Below, piece by piece: positions 52,660-62,700 of a stretch of 64,000 nt of DNA. Position 1 is the stretch's first letter. Each line of letters starts with the position of its first letter. Made by a program: the position numbers and the translations under genes. A model generated the notes under the pieces. That model was not told where the DNA came from, searched no databases, and saw nothing but the letters and a program-made list of their open reading frames with translations. Source of the DNA: Alentia gelatinosa (Eukaryota; Annelida; Polychaeta; Phyllodocida; Polynoidae); assembly GCA_950022655.1 (NCBI GenBank), contig OX465583.1, positions 67,755,652 through 67,819,651 of the forward strand, given 5' to 3'.

Positions 52660-53639
52660 CCCTAGAATTGTAATGATCAGTCAACCACATCTAATCCTAC
52701 GGGGCGTTTTCCGTCCCATCTAAATACCAACAGATATTTTCCATCTATGACTTGCAGTATTTCTCCCGCGTCTTTCACGGGAGGTCTAAAGGCATATCGG
52801 ACAATTTGGCATGGAAATTAAAACCCATGTCATTTTCCTGAAATTTGAATATGATGATCTCCAAGTGATCTAGCTTTGGGGTCACCATACTAGTTTTTAC
52901 ATTTAGAGCTCAATGTTCTGACCATTTCACAATAGAATCTTTAAAAATTCTAAAAGGTTGCTTTTCACATAGAAAACCTCATGTCAGTTTCTTCAAACTT
53001 TCCAGAATATAGAAGATGTAAAGTACTACACATTCAAGTTTAAAAAACCATAGGTCACCGCCCTTGTTTTTGAAAAATATGACGAAACCCATATTTTTCG
53101 GTACATTTCCTATGCAAATCGGGCAAATGTAAATTAGCCTATATTACCTATTAGAATTGGATAAACTGGACAAAACATTAACTTTACTCATTTAGAATTA
53201 GAATGATCCCAAGAAACCAGTTCTGACTAGTAACTGACATTATTAAAATATCACCAGATGGCACCACTGTGTATTGTAGGATATGTCTTTAAAGCTCTGT
53301 TCATTACGGAAGCCAAGCCTCTCACGCATGCGCATTGAAGAAGCACGACTGGAGCCTCGTTATGAGTTTAGAGAACGGAAATAATGAAGCTGGTTTTTCA
53401 TGGATCAATACAACCCTTAACTGGACCCCAGTCTGAATCTAATTCTTCTTAGTTCTGTATTCATTTTCTCACACGCTACATTCTATTTGGTCTCGTATCC
53501 TCCTCGTTCCTTGTCTCCCAGTGATATCCGTCAATTGATTCTACTCTCTGCTGCTATAGTTTGGCACATGATCTGTTGTTATTCCCTTTTTCCCCTTTTT
53601 TTCAAAGGATTTTTAGAGCGTTAGAATTTTGTATACCCT
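52660..53639. other. No recognised feature
   Basis: AT-rich unique-looking sequence with no open frame of note. Confidence 0.45.
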
Positions 53640-53960
53640 ATATAAACCGCGTAGAGGTTAGAGTGGTGACATAAGTACTGCATAAAAGATATCCCCTCAC
53701 TATTTGCATGCTGTTCGCTGTGATATTGAGAACAGAGCAGGGAGCTAGTGTCTAAGGGTCTTAGAAGCGTGCCCAGCTGACCATGACCAATCACTCAAGA
53801 CGAAAATACCTCAAGACCCACTTGTGCTTAATATCTTTGGATCCTAGATAAGGAGTTGCAGAAATGGCAAGTTGACTGGGTGCAAGTGGGTTACAGTAAA
53901 CTATCCATAGACTGAATGTAACCCAAACCTTTTAATTGCTATTCATTTATAATTGATGAC
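53640..53960 (+). repeat. Dispersed repeat R320, copy 3
   Basis: 'ctgaccatgaccaatcactc', 'atggcaagttgactgggtgc', 'aagtgggttacag', ending 'ttcatttataattgatgac'. Confidence 0.65.
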
Positions 53961-54224
53961 GATGAACATACTATCTGCTCCTAGTTATTGGGGTGTAGTC
54001 ATACAAGGAAGGAAACATCCAGGCTCAGCATGGGCCGTTGGGCGCCCTGGTCACTCATGGCTTACAACGATTTACATGTGGGGTAAGATCAATTTAGTAC
54101 AGTATAGTTTACTTATATGTTTAGCATGCAACTATCTTCACACAACAAGAGTTACGCTGAGATGAGATGGGATATGCATTGAATTCCAAATACACAAAGT
54201 AGGTAGCGTATTTTTATAGTATCT

Positions 54225-54285
54225 GGGGCCCGTTTAATAATCACAGATCGTACATGAAGACCCTTTTCTGTTTGATATAGAGGCC
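54225..54285. mobile_element. GGGCCCGTTTAATAATC MITE, left-end fragment
   Basis: 'gggcccgtttaataatcaca', 'gatcgtacatgaagaccctt', 'ttctg', then unrelated sequence. Confidence 0.65.
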
Positions 54286-54296
54286 CCTCTAAATTT

Positions 54297-54494
54297 TAAA
54301 CCTGTTTAAAGTCAAAATCCCATGAGATTCTGTTCCTTGTTAGAGGTGATTGTCGCCGGCAATTGCAAGGGAAAAAGCTTGTCGGGACCATACAATTCAG
54401 ACGAGGAGATTGTGTTCCAGCACTGAATCTCAGCAGGATTTGTCTCAGACAAACGCTTTGTGAGGTACAAGAATCCCACCGTTTGAATCCCACT
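54297..54494. mobile_element. Diverged copy of the GTGGGATTCATG element
   Basis: 'aaatcccatgagattctgtt' near the left and 'tttgtgaggtacaagaatcc', 'caccg' at the right match the element at 56017-56222 imperfectly. The open frame on the minus strand is not a gene. Confidence 0.5.
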
Positions 54495-54639
54495 TGAGAG
54501 ACTCCACTCTGCTCAAATACAGTTTAATCTTCTTAGAACATTCTGTCTTTGAGATTTTGTTTAGCACTCCCCTCTTTATCCGTGTGGACAAGAATCATGG
54601 TAAAATAGAGAGTTCTCATGGAAAAGTAACTTCAAATAC

Positions 54640-55205
54640 AGGTGTTGCCGTTCAGCGCCGCCTAACGGCCGACTCTCTAGTTACGCGGCCGCTCGGACAA
54701 ACACCGCGATTCCAGCGGTATTCATATAGAGACATACAGCAATCACACCTAAAGTGTGAACGGTGGGTGTGATTGCAGGAGTGTTGCTTTTTGACAGATT
54801 AAATTGCTGGAACAAACAAGGGTATTGTATTAGCGAATCTGGGCTGTCTAAACTTTATAGTTGATGACTATCTTGGTTTGAACATGGAAAAAGATAAGCA
54901 TGTTATAGATAGACCTGCCAATGTATTACTGTATATCCAGTTTTAGTGATCCTGAGTTATCTAAGCTATATCTAAAGTATCATTGAGGTGATATGCATGT
55001 ATGATACATCAAATTGGAGCTGGAATACCATAGAACATGATGAAATCATATCATATCAGAATGAGATACATGGATATTATGAACGTATTACGCCCATATA
55101 CTGATAGATCCAATGCTAAAGTATATGTTGCCAGGGGCTTGTTTGGCTACAGGCATTGCGTAACCAACCAGATAAGGTGCGACACCACCCTGTGGAAAAA
55201 GGCCT
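54640..55205 (+). repeat. 540-bp dispersed repeat, copy 2
   Basis: 'ggtgttgccgttcagcgccg' to 'cctgtggaaaaaggcc'. Same hairpin and collinear interior as 32885-33430. Confidence 0.75.
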
Positions 55206-55319
55206 ATTGAAATTATGATTTACACTAAAGAATGGTAGTATATAAAGGTACCTCTTTTGTTTTCTGACTTCGCGTATACAATAAACATGGTAAAATAGGA
55301 TTTTCTCATAAATCTTCCT

Positions 55320-55480
55320 TTTTTGGAGATGGGGCAATTTTTATTAAGGAATATTTGTGTATACAATCACCGAATTCGGCTATAGAGCCGTTCTTCCATT
55401 CGGGCCCTTGCCGCTACTCCTCATTCTAATGGCAGGTGTTAAACCGAATGGGCAGTGGGTACCATTTTTGTAAGTCTTTG
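55320..55480 (-). mobile_element. Second SINE family, body fragment, inverted
   Basis: On the minus strand: 'aacacctgccattagaatga', 'ggagtagcggcaagggcccg', then 'aataaaaattgcccc'. It matches the body of the SINE at 57321-57572. Confidence 0.62.
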
Positions 55481-55487
55481 GTATTTT

Positions 55488-55607
55488 AGGGAAACTAGTT
55501 AACCTAAGTGGGACGGCTGGTTGTACCGCGTTACTTTCGCTAAAACTAATTTTAGCGAAAGTAACAAGGTACGACCAGCCGTCCCACTTAGGTTAACAAG
55601 TTTCACT
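55488..55607. mobile_element. Foldback F, copy 2
   Basis: 120-bp near-perfect hairpin. The outer arms are AGGGAAACTAGTTAACCTAA and its inverse; the inner stem 'gttactttcgctaaaa' / 'ttttagcgaaagtaac' has only a few loop bases. Confidence 0.85.
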
Positions 55608-55611
55608 TGTA

Positions 55612-55902
55612 CTAAACACCTCGACATATTCTTAAATATTCGAAAACTTACCAAAATTAGTCGATGTAGAAGCGAAAATCAAAGTCGACTGGTAGTCCGG
55701 AAGCCCTATTCTGCTACGCACTATGCGCATGCGTGATCGACACTATCCAACCAGATTCACTGACAGCAGCGTGTAGCAGAACATCCGGGTGGAGAAAAGT
55801 ATGGTGGTACGACGCTATAACGGCACAGTATGTGGTACATCGAAACTACCACTTGCATAGCAGAGGTTGGTATTTGGAGTATTTTAAGGCACAGGTGTAT
55901 AG
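55612..55902 (-). mobile_element. CTATACACCT MITE (E), copy 2, inverted
   Basis: 291 bp between TA dinucleotides. Ends CTAAACACCT and AGGTGTATAG. Shares 'ccaaataccaacctctgct' and 'gattttcgcttc' segments with copy 1 in reverse. The same foldback family adjoins it on the same relative side. Confidence 0.7.
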
Positions 55903-55985
55903 TACGACCCGACCGGGGTTTGAACCCACAACCTCCCATGCTCGAGGCGGACACCCTTACCACTTTGGTAGTGTTCTCATGTCAT
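55903..55985 (-). mobile_element. Second SINE family, tRNA-like head, inverted
   Basis: On the minus strand: 'agtggtaagggtgtccgcct', 'cgagcatgggaggttgtggg', 'ttcaaaccccggtcgggt'. Box A- and box B-like motifs are in the right order. It looks more like a functional tRNA promoter than the copy at 57321. Confidence 0.62.
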
Positions 55986-56016
55986 GGAAAAGTAACTGTA
56001 ACGTGGGATTCACATG

Positions 56017-56222
56017 GTGGGATTCATGTACCTCACAGGGTGTTTTTCTGAGATAAAATCCTGATGAGATTCCGTACCTGAACACAATCTTTTCGTATAA
56101 GTTATAGGGATGCATTTCAATGAGACATGTATACCTCCTTGTAATGGTTAAAGTCATTTCTCCCTTAAAAAAGAACAAAATCGCATGAGATTTTGAGCCC
56201 CTGTGAGGTACATGAATCCCAC
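56017..56222. mobile_element. TIR element (GTGGGATTCATGTACCTCAC)
   Basis: 206 bp with TIRs of about 24 bp: GTGGGATTCATGTACCTCAC at the left and its inverse at the right. Inner parts 'tgagataaaatcctgatgag' and 'aaaatcgcatgagatttt' also relate. A diverged copy lies at about 54297-54494. Confidence 0.75.
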
Positions 56223-57060
56223 TTAACTCTCACTTCTTTTTGGTACACCTCTCAGCATCTAACTGTGGACGTCTATTGGTGGAGTGCGCGGGCTGTTACT
56301 TATGTGTTGGGTCAGTGATCCATTACCTCTGTTTGCATGTCTGCCTGGAGAAACCGCCGGGCAGGGTACACCCGCCTGGTGTGCTATAACACAGGGACCA
56401 CGGTCACGAAGCTAATGGGTTATAGATTAACAGACATGTACTTAGCGAACTGCACCCGTATGAGCACTCACCTCCCTTCTAACACGACCTGTTCTGTCTT
56501 TGATATCTTATTTTGTCTCATTACTAGAAATAAGTCATAAGAGAAAAAGAAAATCGGAGTGAAGAGCTACAAAGAAGAATAGAAGGTTTAGATTTTTCTG
56601 CACATTAGAATCTCGCCCTCGTGGTAGTTCAATCTTCATGGTCTGATTCTATCTCTTTGTATGTGGGGGAGCAACTCCAAGCATATCCTGTCGAAATCGT
56701 GCCTTTTTATATACTTAGTAGAAACCAAACGAGAGTTAGCCTTGTCAATGTTTATGCCACGATGGGCAGGTCGTGTATTACTACACGAGGCGTTAGCCAA
56801 GTGTAGTGAGTAGCAGACCTGACCAGAGTGGTATAAACATTGAGAAGGGTAATTCAAGTTCGGTTTCGTATTTATCCTACCCCATCTCACCGATATACAG
56901 AGAAAATTGTGTAATTATCCATGTTAGTAGTGTTTTGGCACTCATCGGAGGATGGCCATATTTATCAATGCTGCCGGATCTACTTTCATTATCTCATCCC
57001 TGATTGGTCCGTTTTTTTATTCACCTAAGGGAGCGTTCATTAATTATCGGCCAGGGGGGG
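56223..57060. other. No recognised gene
   Basis: Two overlapping minus/plus frames near 56620-56890 surround an imperfect palindrome ('ttagccttgtcaatgtttat'...'ggtataaacattgagaaggg'), probably another foldback. Confidence 0.45.
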
Positions 57061-57215
57061 CACAGTTTTTCTAACACCGATCGGTCAAAAAAAAATTGGC
57101 CCCCCCCATGGGAATACCCAAAAATGAGTTGGCCCCCCCCCCCCATGGAAATACCAAAAAAAAAGTTGGCCCCCCCCCTTGGAATGCCCCAAAAAACCAT
57201 CCCCCCCCCCCCATC
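57061..57215. repeat. Poly-C tandem repeat, 4 units
   Basis: Units of 'ttggccccccccatgggaat' plus an A-rich spacer. The C runs are 7-13 long; on the minus strand they are G runs with quadruplex potential. Confidence 0.85.
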
Positions 57216-57320
57216 GGAATAGGGTAAATTAGGCCTAATTGATGTGGCATTTTTTCCATTAGGCTTTCCTTCTTTGCTTTAGAACAAACCCAGCTACAGT
57301 CAGTCATTTGTCAAAATTTT

Positions 57321-57572
57321 GACCAATCTCAGTAGCTAAGTGGTAGGGGTGTTCACCTTTAGCATGGTAGGTCATGGCTTCAAACCCCGGTCGGGTTATA
57401 CCAATTACTTACACAGTACCTACTGCTCATTTGGCTTGACACCTGCCATTAGAATGAGGAGTAAGGGGCTACTGCCCGAGTGGGAGAATGGCTGTACCAC
57501 CAAATTTGGTGATGGTACACACAATATTCACTTCATAAAAATTGCTCAAAAAAGAAAATAAATAAAACAAGT
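57321..57572 (+). mobile_element. Second tRNA-derived SINE family
   Basis: Head 'cagtagctaagtggtagggg' (box A-like) and 'catggcttcaaaccccggtc' (box B-like). Body 'gacacctgccattagaatga', 'ggagtaaggggctactgccc'. It ends in an A-rich stretch (aaaaaagaaaataaataaaa). Confidence 0.68.
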
Positions 57573-58059
57573 AGCAAATGAACAGCTGTTGTTGACGGAA
57601 CAGCACTGATGCAAAAAAGATGGGGGAGTCTTGAGCAGGACTGGAACACACACCATGTGGAGGCCAGTTTCAATGTCAGTCATTGCCATCTGGAGTCAAC
57701 TCTGTTGTCCAGAGAGGTGCTCGCAGTTGCACCACTGGCAGCCAATAACAGATAATGTCAGCCCTTAGGTATTCCTTGGCCAGTTTTACAGGAGAGTCCC
57801 TGGAGAGCCTATATATGAGAGGTTTCTGTGTCCTGCTTTTAACATATGAACTTGAATCATATACCTGATTTGAATTATAAGATTCTGTAAGAATCATATA
57901 CATGATTTGAATTGTAAGATTCTGCTAATGTTCTAACCCGAAATCAGTAAATCAACCCCTGCCAAATTGAGGCTGTAGTTGGCAGCTAGCAGTCTTGCTG
58001 GAAGCCCCCATCTCTCCTGTACCCAAATAATCAATCATAAAGCTTGACTACCTAGAACC

Positions 58060-58830
58060 TAATTCTCAATGAAGTCACTTATCGAGACTTGGTTGTTCAC
58101 ATTAAAATATCCAGCAGCAACTGCTTTCTCGATTTGTGCCATCAATTCATAGTCATCAGGCTCCCTTGCAGAATCTCAAAGGACCTTCACTGTTTCTTGT
58201 AGCAGTATCATTGACATGCAAATACAGGTGTTCTGGCAATTTGCTATAGTCTGGCATGGCGTGAGGGATCTTTGGAATGAGTGGATCAATCTATGGTGTG
58301 GCCCTCAGAAGGAAGTCCCATTTTCTTGCATGCAGAACCCCTTTAAGTACTCAATGGTCTTCCATAAATATGGTAATCTTATTGAAATAAGCAGCAACAG
58401 GGGCATTTTGTAGTACTTGATGTTGTAGTAAATGCTCTTAATTCATCAATGTTGAAGAAAAAACTAATGATCTTGCTAGACTGCATTGATTCTGGGACAA
58501 ATGTTAGTGTTTGTCTATTGTTGTCTTCCCCCACATATAAGTTGTGTGTTTAAGTTTCAAATGTATTTTATGTTAATTCTAAATCCGGATCAAGCAAATG
58601 TACTAAATCTATAAACTGATTAAATACCATCTCAATTTCTACAACTTGTAAGTTACGTATACCAGTGTCTACAAATATGTAATATGTTTATAAAATTGTA
58701 CTACTTCATACAGAATCTCAAGTCAACAAGGCCATCAATATCACAGACTACTCCGTCGGGAGCTCACTCCATTTGGTAAAGGTAACATACCTAGTATGGC
58801 CCACCAAGCATGAACATGATACGCGCAATA
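58060..58830 (-). pseudogene. Decayed coding region of unknown identity
   Basis: On the minus strand several protein-like stretches in changing frames follow each other, broken by stops and frameshifts: VTFTKWSELPTE, VCDIDGLVDLRFCMK, IFVDTGIRNLQVVEIEMVFN, QFIDLVHLLDPDLELT, NNRQTLTFVPESMQSSKIIS, NAPVAAYFNKITIFMEDH, IPHAMPDYSKLPEHLYLHVN, EPDDYELMAQIEKAVAAGYF and NVNNQVSISDFIEN. The amino-acid composition is that of a folded protein, unlike the surrounding repeats. I do not recognise the family. It could be a transposon-derived or duplicated host gene. Confidence 0.45.
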
Positions 58831-59116
58831 ACTCAGGAAAATTGGTGATTATATATTACCAAGTTGCGCCAAATGTCAAATCAGCTGACTGTACTGTCCG
58901 TAGGCATATGACTACACAACAGGAACTCTAGACTAGCCTGTACTGTCTACTTTTTTTGTCTCTTTTCACTGTAACATGTGTTGTTGATTGCCAATAATCT
59001 CTGCCTTAACACATACTAGCCTACTGTGTTTGCGATTTCTGTTTTAAGCTTTATGCTGCCAATCCTGATGTAATTGGTAACCTGTAAAAAATTACATGTA
59101 CTTAATCGATACTTAC

Positions 59117-59167
59117 TTCCTTCTCTAAAATCTCCACAGCACATCCCAAAGCGTATCCTGATCCCAT
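59117..59167 (-). CDS. Possible first coding exon (MGSGYALGCAVEILEKE)
   Basis: ATG in AAGATGG context at 59167, 17 codons, then a strong donor GAA|GTAAGT at 59116-59111. It lies upstream of, and on the same strand as, the decayed coding stretches at 58060-58830, so it may be their original first exon. Short, and the protein family is unknown. Confidence 0.3.
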
Positions 59168-59544
59168 CTTTACACACCTTAGTACGAAGACGCTGTGGCA
59201 AATCACACGATCTTCATACCTATGAAACTTCACACACTACACACTAAAGAAGTGGCACCACATACGCATGCCTATAGAGCTGAAAACTGTGAGTAAAAAC
59301 CTAACTATTGCTTTTTTTAACAATGAGTACCAGTCAACTACTAAACGCTGCTTAGTAGTACTTACTAAACAGTATCAAAATTTGTGCCTTGCCAGAAGAC
59401 TGTTCTAAAAATATAGTAGGGATAGTGAGGCGATACATATCTGCTGACGGGACACTGCGACAATACACGACAAAATGAGACCCTTACATCTAAAATTTCT
59501 TGGTGTTAGAGACCAAATATGCCTTGGCTATCCGTTATTTATAA

Positions 59545-59924
59545 ATGATTGAAGCTGATCTCGAGTTGGGTAAGGGATTTCACCTGACACATCAAAATAT
59601 TCAGAGTTTTAAAAACAAGGTAGATGATGTTCGGCTGTCCTATAGACGGATCAAAGCACAGGTAATCACATTTTCTGAAACTTGGTTGATTGACAGTTTC
59701 CCGTCAAACCTCATCGAGATGGAGGGCTATACTCTTTTCAGAAATGATAGGAAATGGAAAAATGACAAAGGGGAGACAAAAACTGGAGGAGGGATCTGTG
59801 TATATGTTGACAATAAATACGATACAACACATATTGATGACTTAGCGCTTAGTACTAAGGATATTGAAGTTATGTGGGTAAGAATAAAACTACCAAACCA
59901 AATAGACCAGATTGTAGGTACAAA
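59545..59924 (+). pseudogene. Non-LTR retrotransposon AP-endonuclease domain, 5' part
   Basis: Translated motifs: LTHQNIQSFKNKVDDVRLS (the N of the first EN motif), ITFSETWLIDSF (catalytic E of the SETW motif), GYTLFRNDRKWKND and GGGICVYVDN. These are hallmarks of the APE-type endonuclease that nicks target DNA for LINEs. The reading frame breaks off after IDQIVGT at an LTR insertion and resumes at 60456. The start of the domain and any ORF1 are not visible upstream. Confidence 0.85.
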
Positions 59925-60062
59925 TGTAGTGGGGTGGGAATCCAGCAGTGTTCGTTTGTTTCATGGAAGGTGGCGCGACGTGCCGATCCTTACTGTGTAG
60001 TGATTCCGGACAACGCCGCACACGAGAGTGGCGCGGCGGAGGCCGGGATTACGTAACGCTGG

Positions 60063-60072
60063 GTATATATAC
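60063..60072 (+). promoter_or_regulatory. LTR TATA box
   Basis: GTATATATAC in an otherwise GC-rich stretch, about 140 bp into the LTR. It is placed as a U3 core promoter would be. Confidence 0.55.
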
Positions 60073-60283
60073 TCAGCGTTCACAGTAGGTCGACAGGCTG
60101 TCCTCGCGCGTCTCTTCTACGGAACAGACCCTTGGGCCCTCACTTTGAAGGCGGGTTCTTGTAACCTTCCTGGTGGTTAGGCGAGTCTTTCAGATTAGCC
60201 TCTCCAGCGTTACCTGGCACCTACGTGCTGGGGTACTGTACTTGTGGGAAAGATCTTCCAGATCTTTCCGGGAAGTAGTGAAT

Positions 60284-60289
60284 AATAAA
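60284..60289 (+). promoter_or_regulatory. LTR polyadenylation signal
   Basis: AATAAA about 220 bp downstream of the LTR TATA box, followed by T- and GT-rich sequence (gttgttgtgtcatgtgtg). This fits the end of the R region. Confidence 0.55.
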
Positions 60290-60455
60290 CATCTTTGTTT
60301 ATTAAAAGACGTTGTTGTGTCATGTGTGACTAGGTCTGTGCAAACTAACCGAAAACCGAACAAACCTACGTAGAGTGCGTAGGGTGGGATCCTGCCTGGA
60401 ACTAGCATTCCGGATTGGGGTCATCCAACCTGCTAGACAGGCGGCGACCACCACA

Positions 60456-60616
60456 CAATCTATTGACATAATAATGGTGATGTAGAAATCTTTACTGAAA
60501 TTTTAAGTAGGCAGATTGATGAACTAAGGGAGAGATTTAAAGGAGAAATAACCATCTTGGGAGACTTTAATGTAAATTTTAACGACACTAAGTCACCCGA
60601 ATTTAACAGATTACGC
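60456..60616 (+). pseudogene. Non-LTR retrotransposon AP-endonuclease domain, 3' part
   Basis: Resumes the interrupted endonuclease: TIY, then a stop where Arg is expected (CGA to TGA), then NGDVEIFTEILSRQIDELRE and ITILGDFNVNF. The GDFN motif carries catalytic Asp and Asn. It is truncated at about 60617, where a foldback arm begins. Stop codons and truncation show the element is dead. Confidence 0.82.
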
Positions 60617-60657
60617 GGTACGAGGAGCTGTCCCGATTAGGTTAACTATTTTCCCTA
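60617..60657. mobile_element. Foldback F, right-arm fragment
   Basis: 'gtcccgattaggttaactat', 'tttccctaaagtac' matches the right arm of F. It marks the truncation point of the endonuclease fragment. Confidence 0.6.
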
Positions 60658-62229
60658 AAGTACTTTCTGGAGAAGAATTCTTAACAAACTAAAGGCTTAG
60701 AGCCTTTAGAATCCACTGGCCTGCCTCCCGTGCTAAAGACGTACATCAAGGTAACCCAAAAAATTCTATAATCTCAATGATGCCACCTGTGTGCCACTGG
60801 ATTCTCAAGGCTCTAAGAATTCTTCTCCCATAGAGCGCAGTGAGAACCTTGTAGAGATTACGACTTAGAGAGTGTGAGATCCTATGAGACGGGTGCTTCA
60901 TCAGGGCAGTTCACCACGTCTCTTCGATTAAGCTCAGATATAAAATGCGGGCCTACGATTCCGTCCTGACGAAAATCCCGTAGGGTCTTTTAGACAGCTC
61001 AACATGTTGAAATGGCGGTGGGTAATCGGGAGCATTGCAGAGTGATCTGCCTGGAAAATCGTTCTCACGTGTTAGATACTAATCAGAAAATTGTGAAATT
61101 TTGGAATTAAAAAGAAGATATGCCAGTTTGCCCTGCAAGTGCTGTGATTTTCGATGAGGTGTAAGTCTCAAATCATTTACTTTTAATTGATGATAGACTT
61201 TACCATTTATTTTGTGAGCTATGGATATTTCTTTATAATTATATCATTTCTCAGAATATACAACCGCCTTGTACCATTTATATAAGATATATATATATAT
61301 ATAATATATATATACATATATATTATATACATATATATTTGCCAGACAGATAATCAGGCAAGTAGCCATAGAGAGAGAGACACACACACACTCACACAAG
61401 TCAATGAGGTAGAAAAATACAGTTTGAGCCGTCAGTCTTAGAAGCTAACCCCCTCCACCGCTCCCCTCCCCCGGTCGACCCCCCTTGGTTAACCCCCTCC
61501 CACCCCCGACCCCCGTGCCAGGACTTGGCAGCGTTAGTACCGGTCACGAGACACAAGGTGGCGCTAGTCTCAGCCAGCTCCAACACAAGGACGCCAGAAA
61601 AACAACTCTCGTCAACCTCGAGATTATACGAGATTGTACCCACTCTCTCCCCAGATCTTTCGCCCCGCTGGCTTAATCTCTGCCTCAACCCAAAGCTGGT
61701 TCCCTGGGTATCCACTAAAGACAGGGGAGACCATCGAACATTTCCGATTCAAAACAAAGGAACTGTCAAAAGTTTTGAAACTCAAACAACTGTGAGTTAT
61801 GAGTTGTGAAATACAGGAATGGTTAAATGAGCTTTACAGACAATGCAGCTGTTTCTTTTTCAGTTTAAACCACTTTAAGATGTGAATCCACTGTGGCTTA
61901 GACTGCCTTTGAGTGAACACATGTGTTGTGTTGACAAACAAAATCCTGCAGTGCTTTCCACTGAAGAAAGTAATGCCTTATGCCTAAGACTATGTCTGGT
62001 TTTACATAGCAAATAACAGAAATGAGAGTATAACATTTACCATATAATATGTGCATCTTTATTTACAAGGAAACCACAAAATAATCCCCAAAGTGCTAAG
62101 AATTTAGGATATTTAAAAAACTGACATATGGACCAGACTTGGGCCCTAACAGGCAGGTTAGGGCAGAGATACATAAACGCGCACAGGAAGTAGAGCGCAA
62201 AATCTCTGCTAGGGTAGTGCCCCAACCCG
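60658..62229. other. No recognised gene; one palindrome
   Basis: 60672-60830 is an imperfect inverted repeat ('gagaagaattcttaacaaac', 'gagcctttagaatccactgg' against 'ccactggattctcaaggctc', 'taagaattcttctcc'), a foldback MITE candidate. Frames at 61401-61809 overlap on both strands and show no family. Confidence 0.5.
61285..61340. repeat. TA-rich palindromic microsatellite
   Basis: 'tataatatatatatacatat' and similar runs; followed at 61370-61397 by short GA and CA runs. Confidence 0.85.
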
Positions 62230-62700
62230 TCTGAGAGCGTGGCTTCCTTGAGCGGCGCTAGTTCACCCCAACGCCGCTAGTCTAACGGCTGCGTCCTGAA
62301 CTCATCGTAAACGTTAGTGGGGGTGGGTGGGTGTGTGGGAGGGGTAAGGAAGGAGGCGGAGTGGTGGGGGAAGGTATCCAGTAATTGCCTGTGATACCAT
62401 AACTCACTCCCCCCCCCCCCCCCACGCCGACTCTGAGCTCAACCCTTCCCTACCGTCACCTCACAACCTACTCCCCTTCACCTGCCTACACCTCACAGAG
62501 GCTGACCTTCAATGTGCGCCCTGAACCATCCTACCTCTGAACCTACACCTCTGACCGGCAGGCGGCGGGGCAGTCAGCCTCTCGTGAGCGGCTCATAGAG
62601 ATTCACCGGGCCTCCAGTCCCCGCCTCGTCCCGCCGCGCGCCACCCGCCGGCCGCCGCCCCGGCGCCCCCGACAGTGCCGCCCCGGCGCCCTGGTATAAG
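62230..62700. other. CpG-rich, GC-rich stretch
   Basis: Starts with 'gagcggcgctagttcacccc' and peaks at 62620-62695 ('cgtcccgccgcgcgccaccc', 'gccggccgccgccccggcgc'). It could be a CpG island of a gene outside or beyond the window, or simply the unique flank of the GT minisatellite. No splice-consistent exon was found. A C run lies at 62410-62423. Confidence 0.4.

Larger units (their letters stand above)
59925..60455 (+). mobile_element. Solo LTR inserted in the endonuclease
   Basis: 531 bp from TGTAGTGGGG to CCACCACA, with TG..CA ends that are imperfect inverted repeats (TGTAGTGG / TGTGGTGG). The flanks CAAA (59921-59924) and CAAT (60456-60459) look like a 4-bp target-site duplication with one change. 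Inside are a TATA box (GTATATATAC near 60063) and a poly(A) signal (AATAAA, 60284-60289), as expected for a U3-R-U5 layout in this orientation. No internal region or second LTR is present. A Gypsy-type LTR is most likely. Confidence 0.8.

Noticed and set aside
61401..61809. Overlapping frames of 63-104 codons on both strands
   Set aside because: Mutually exclusive and without recognisable motifs.
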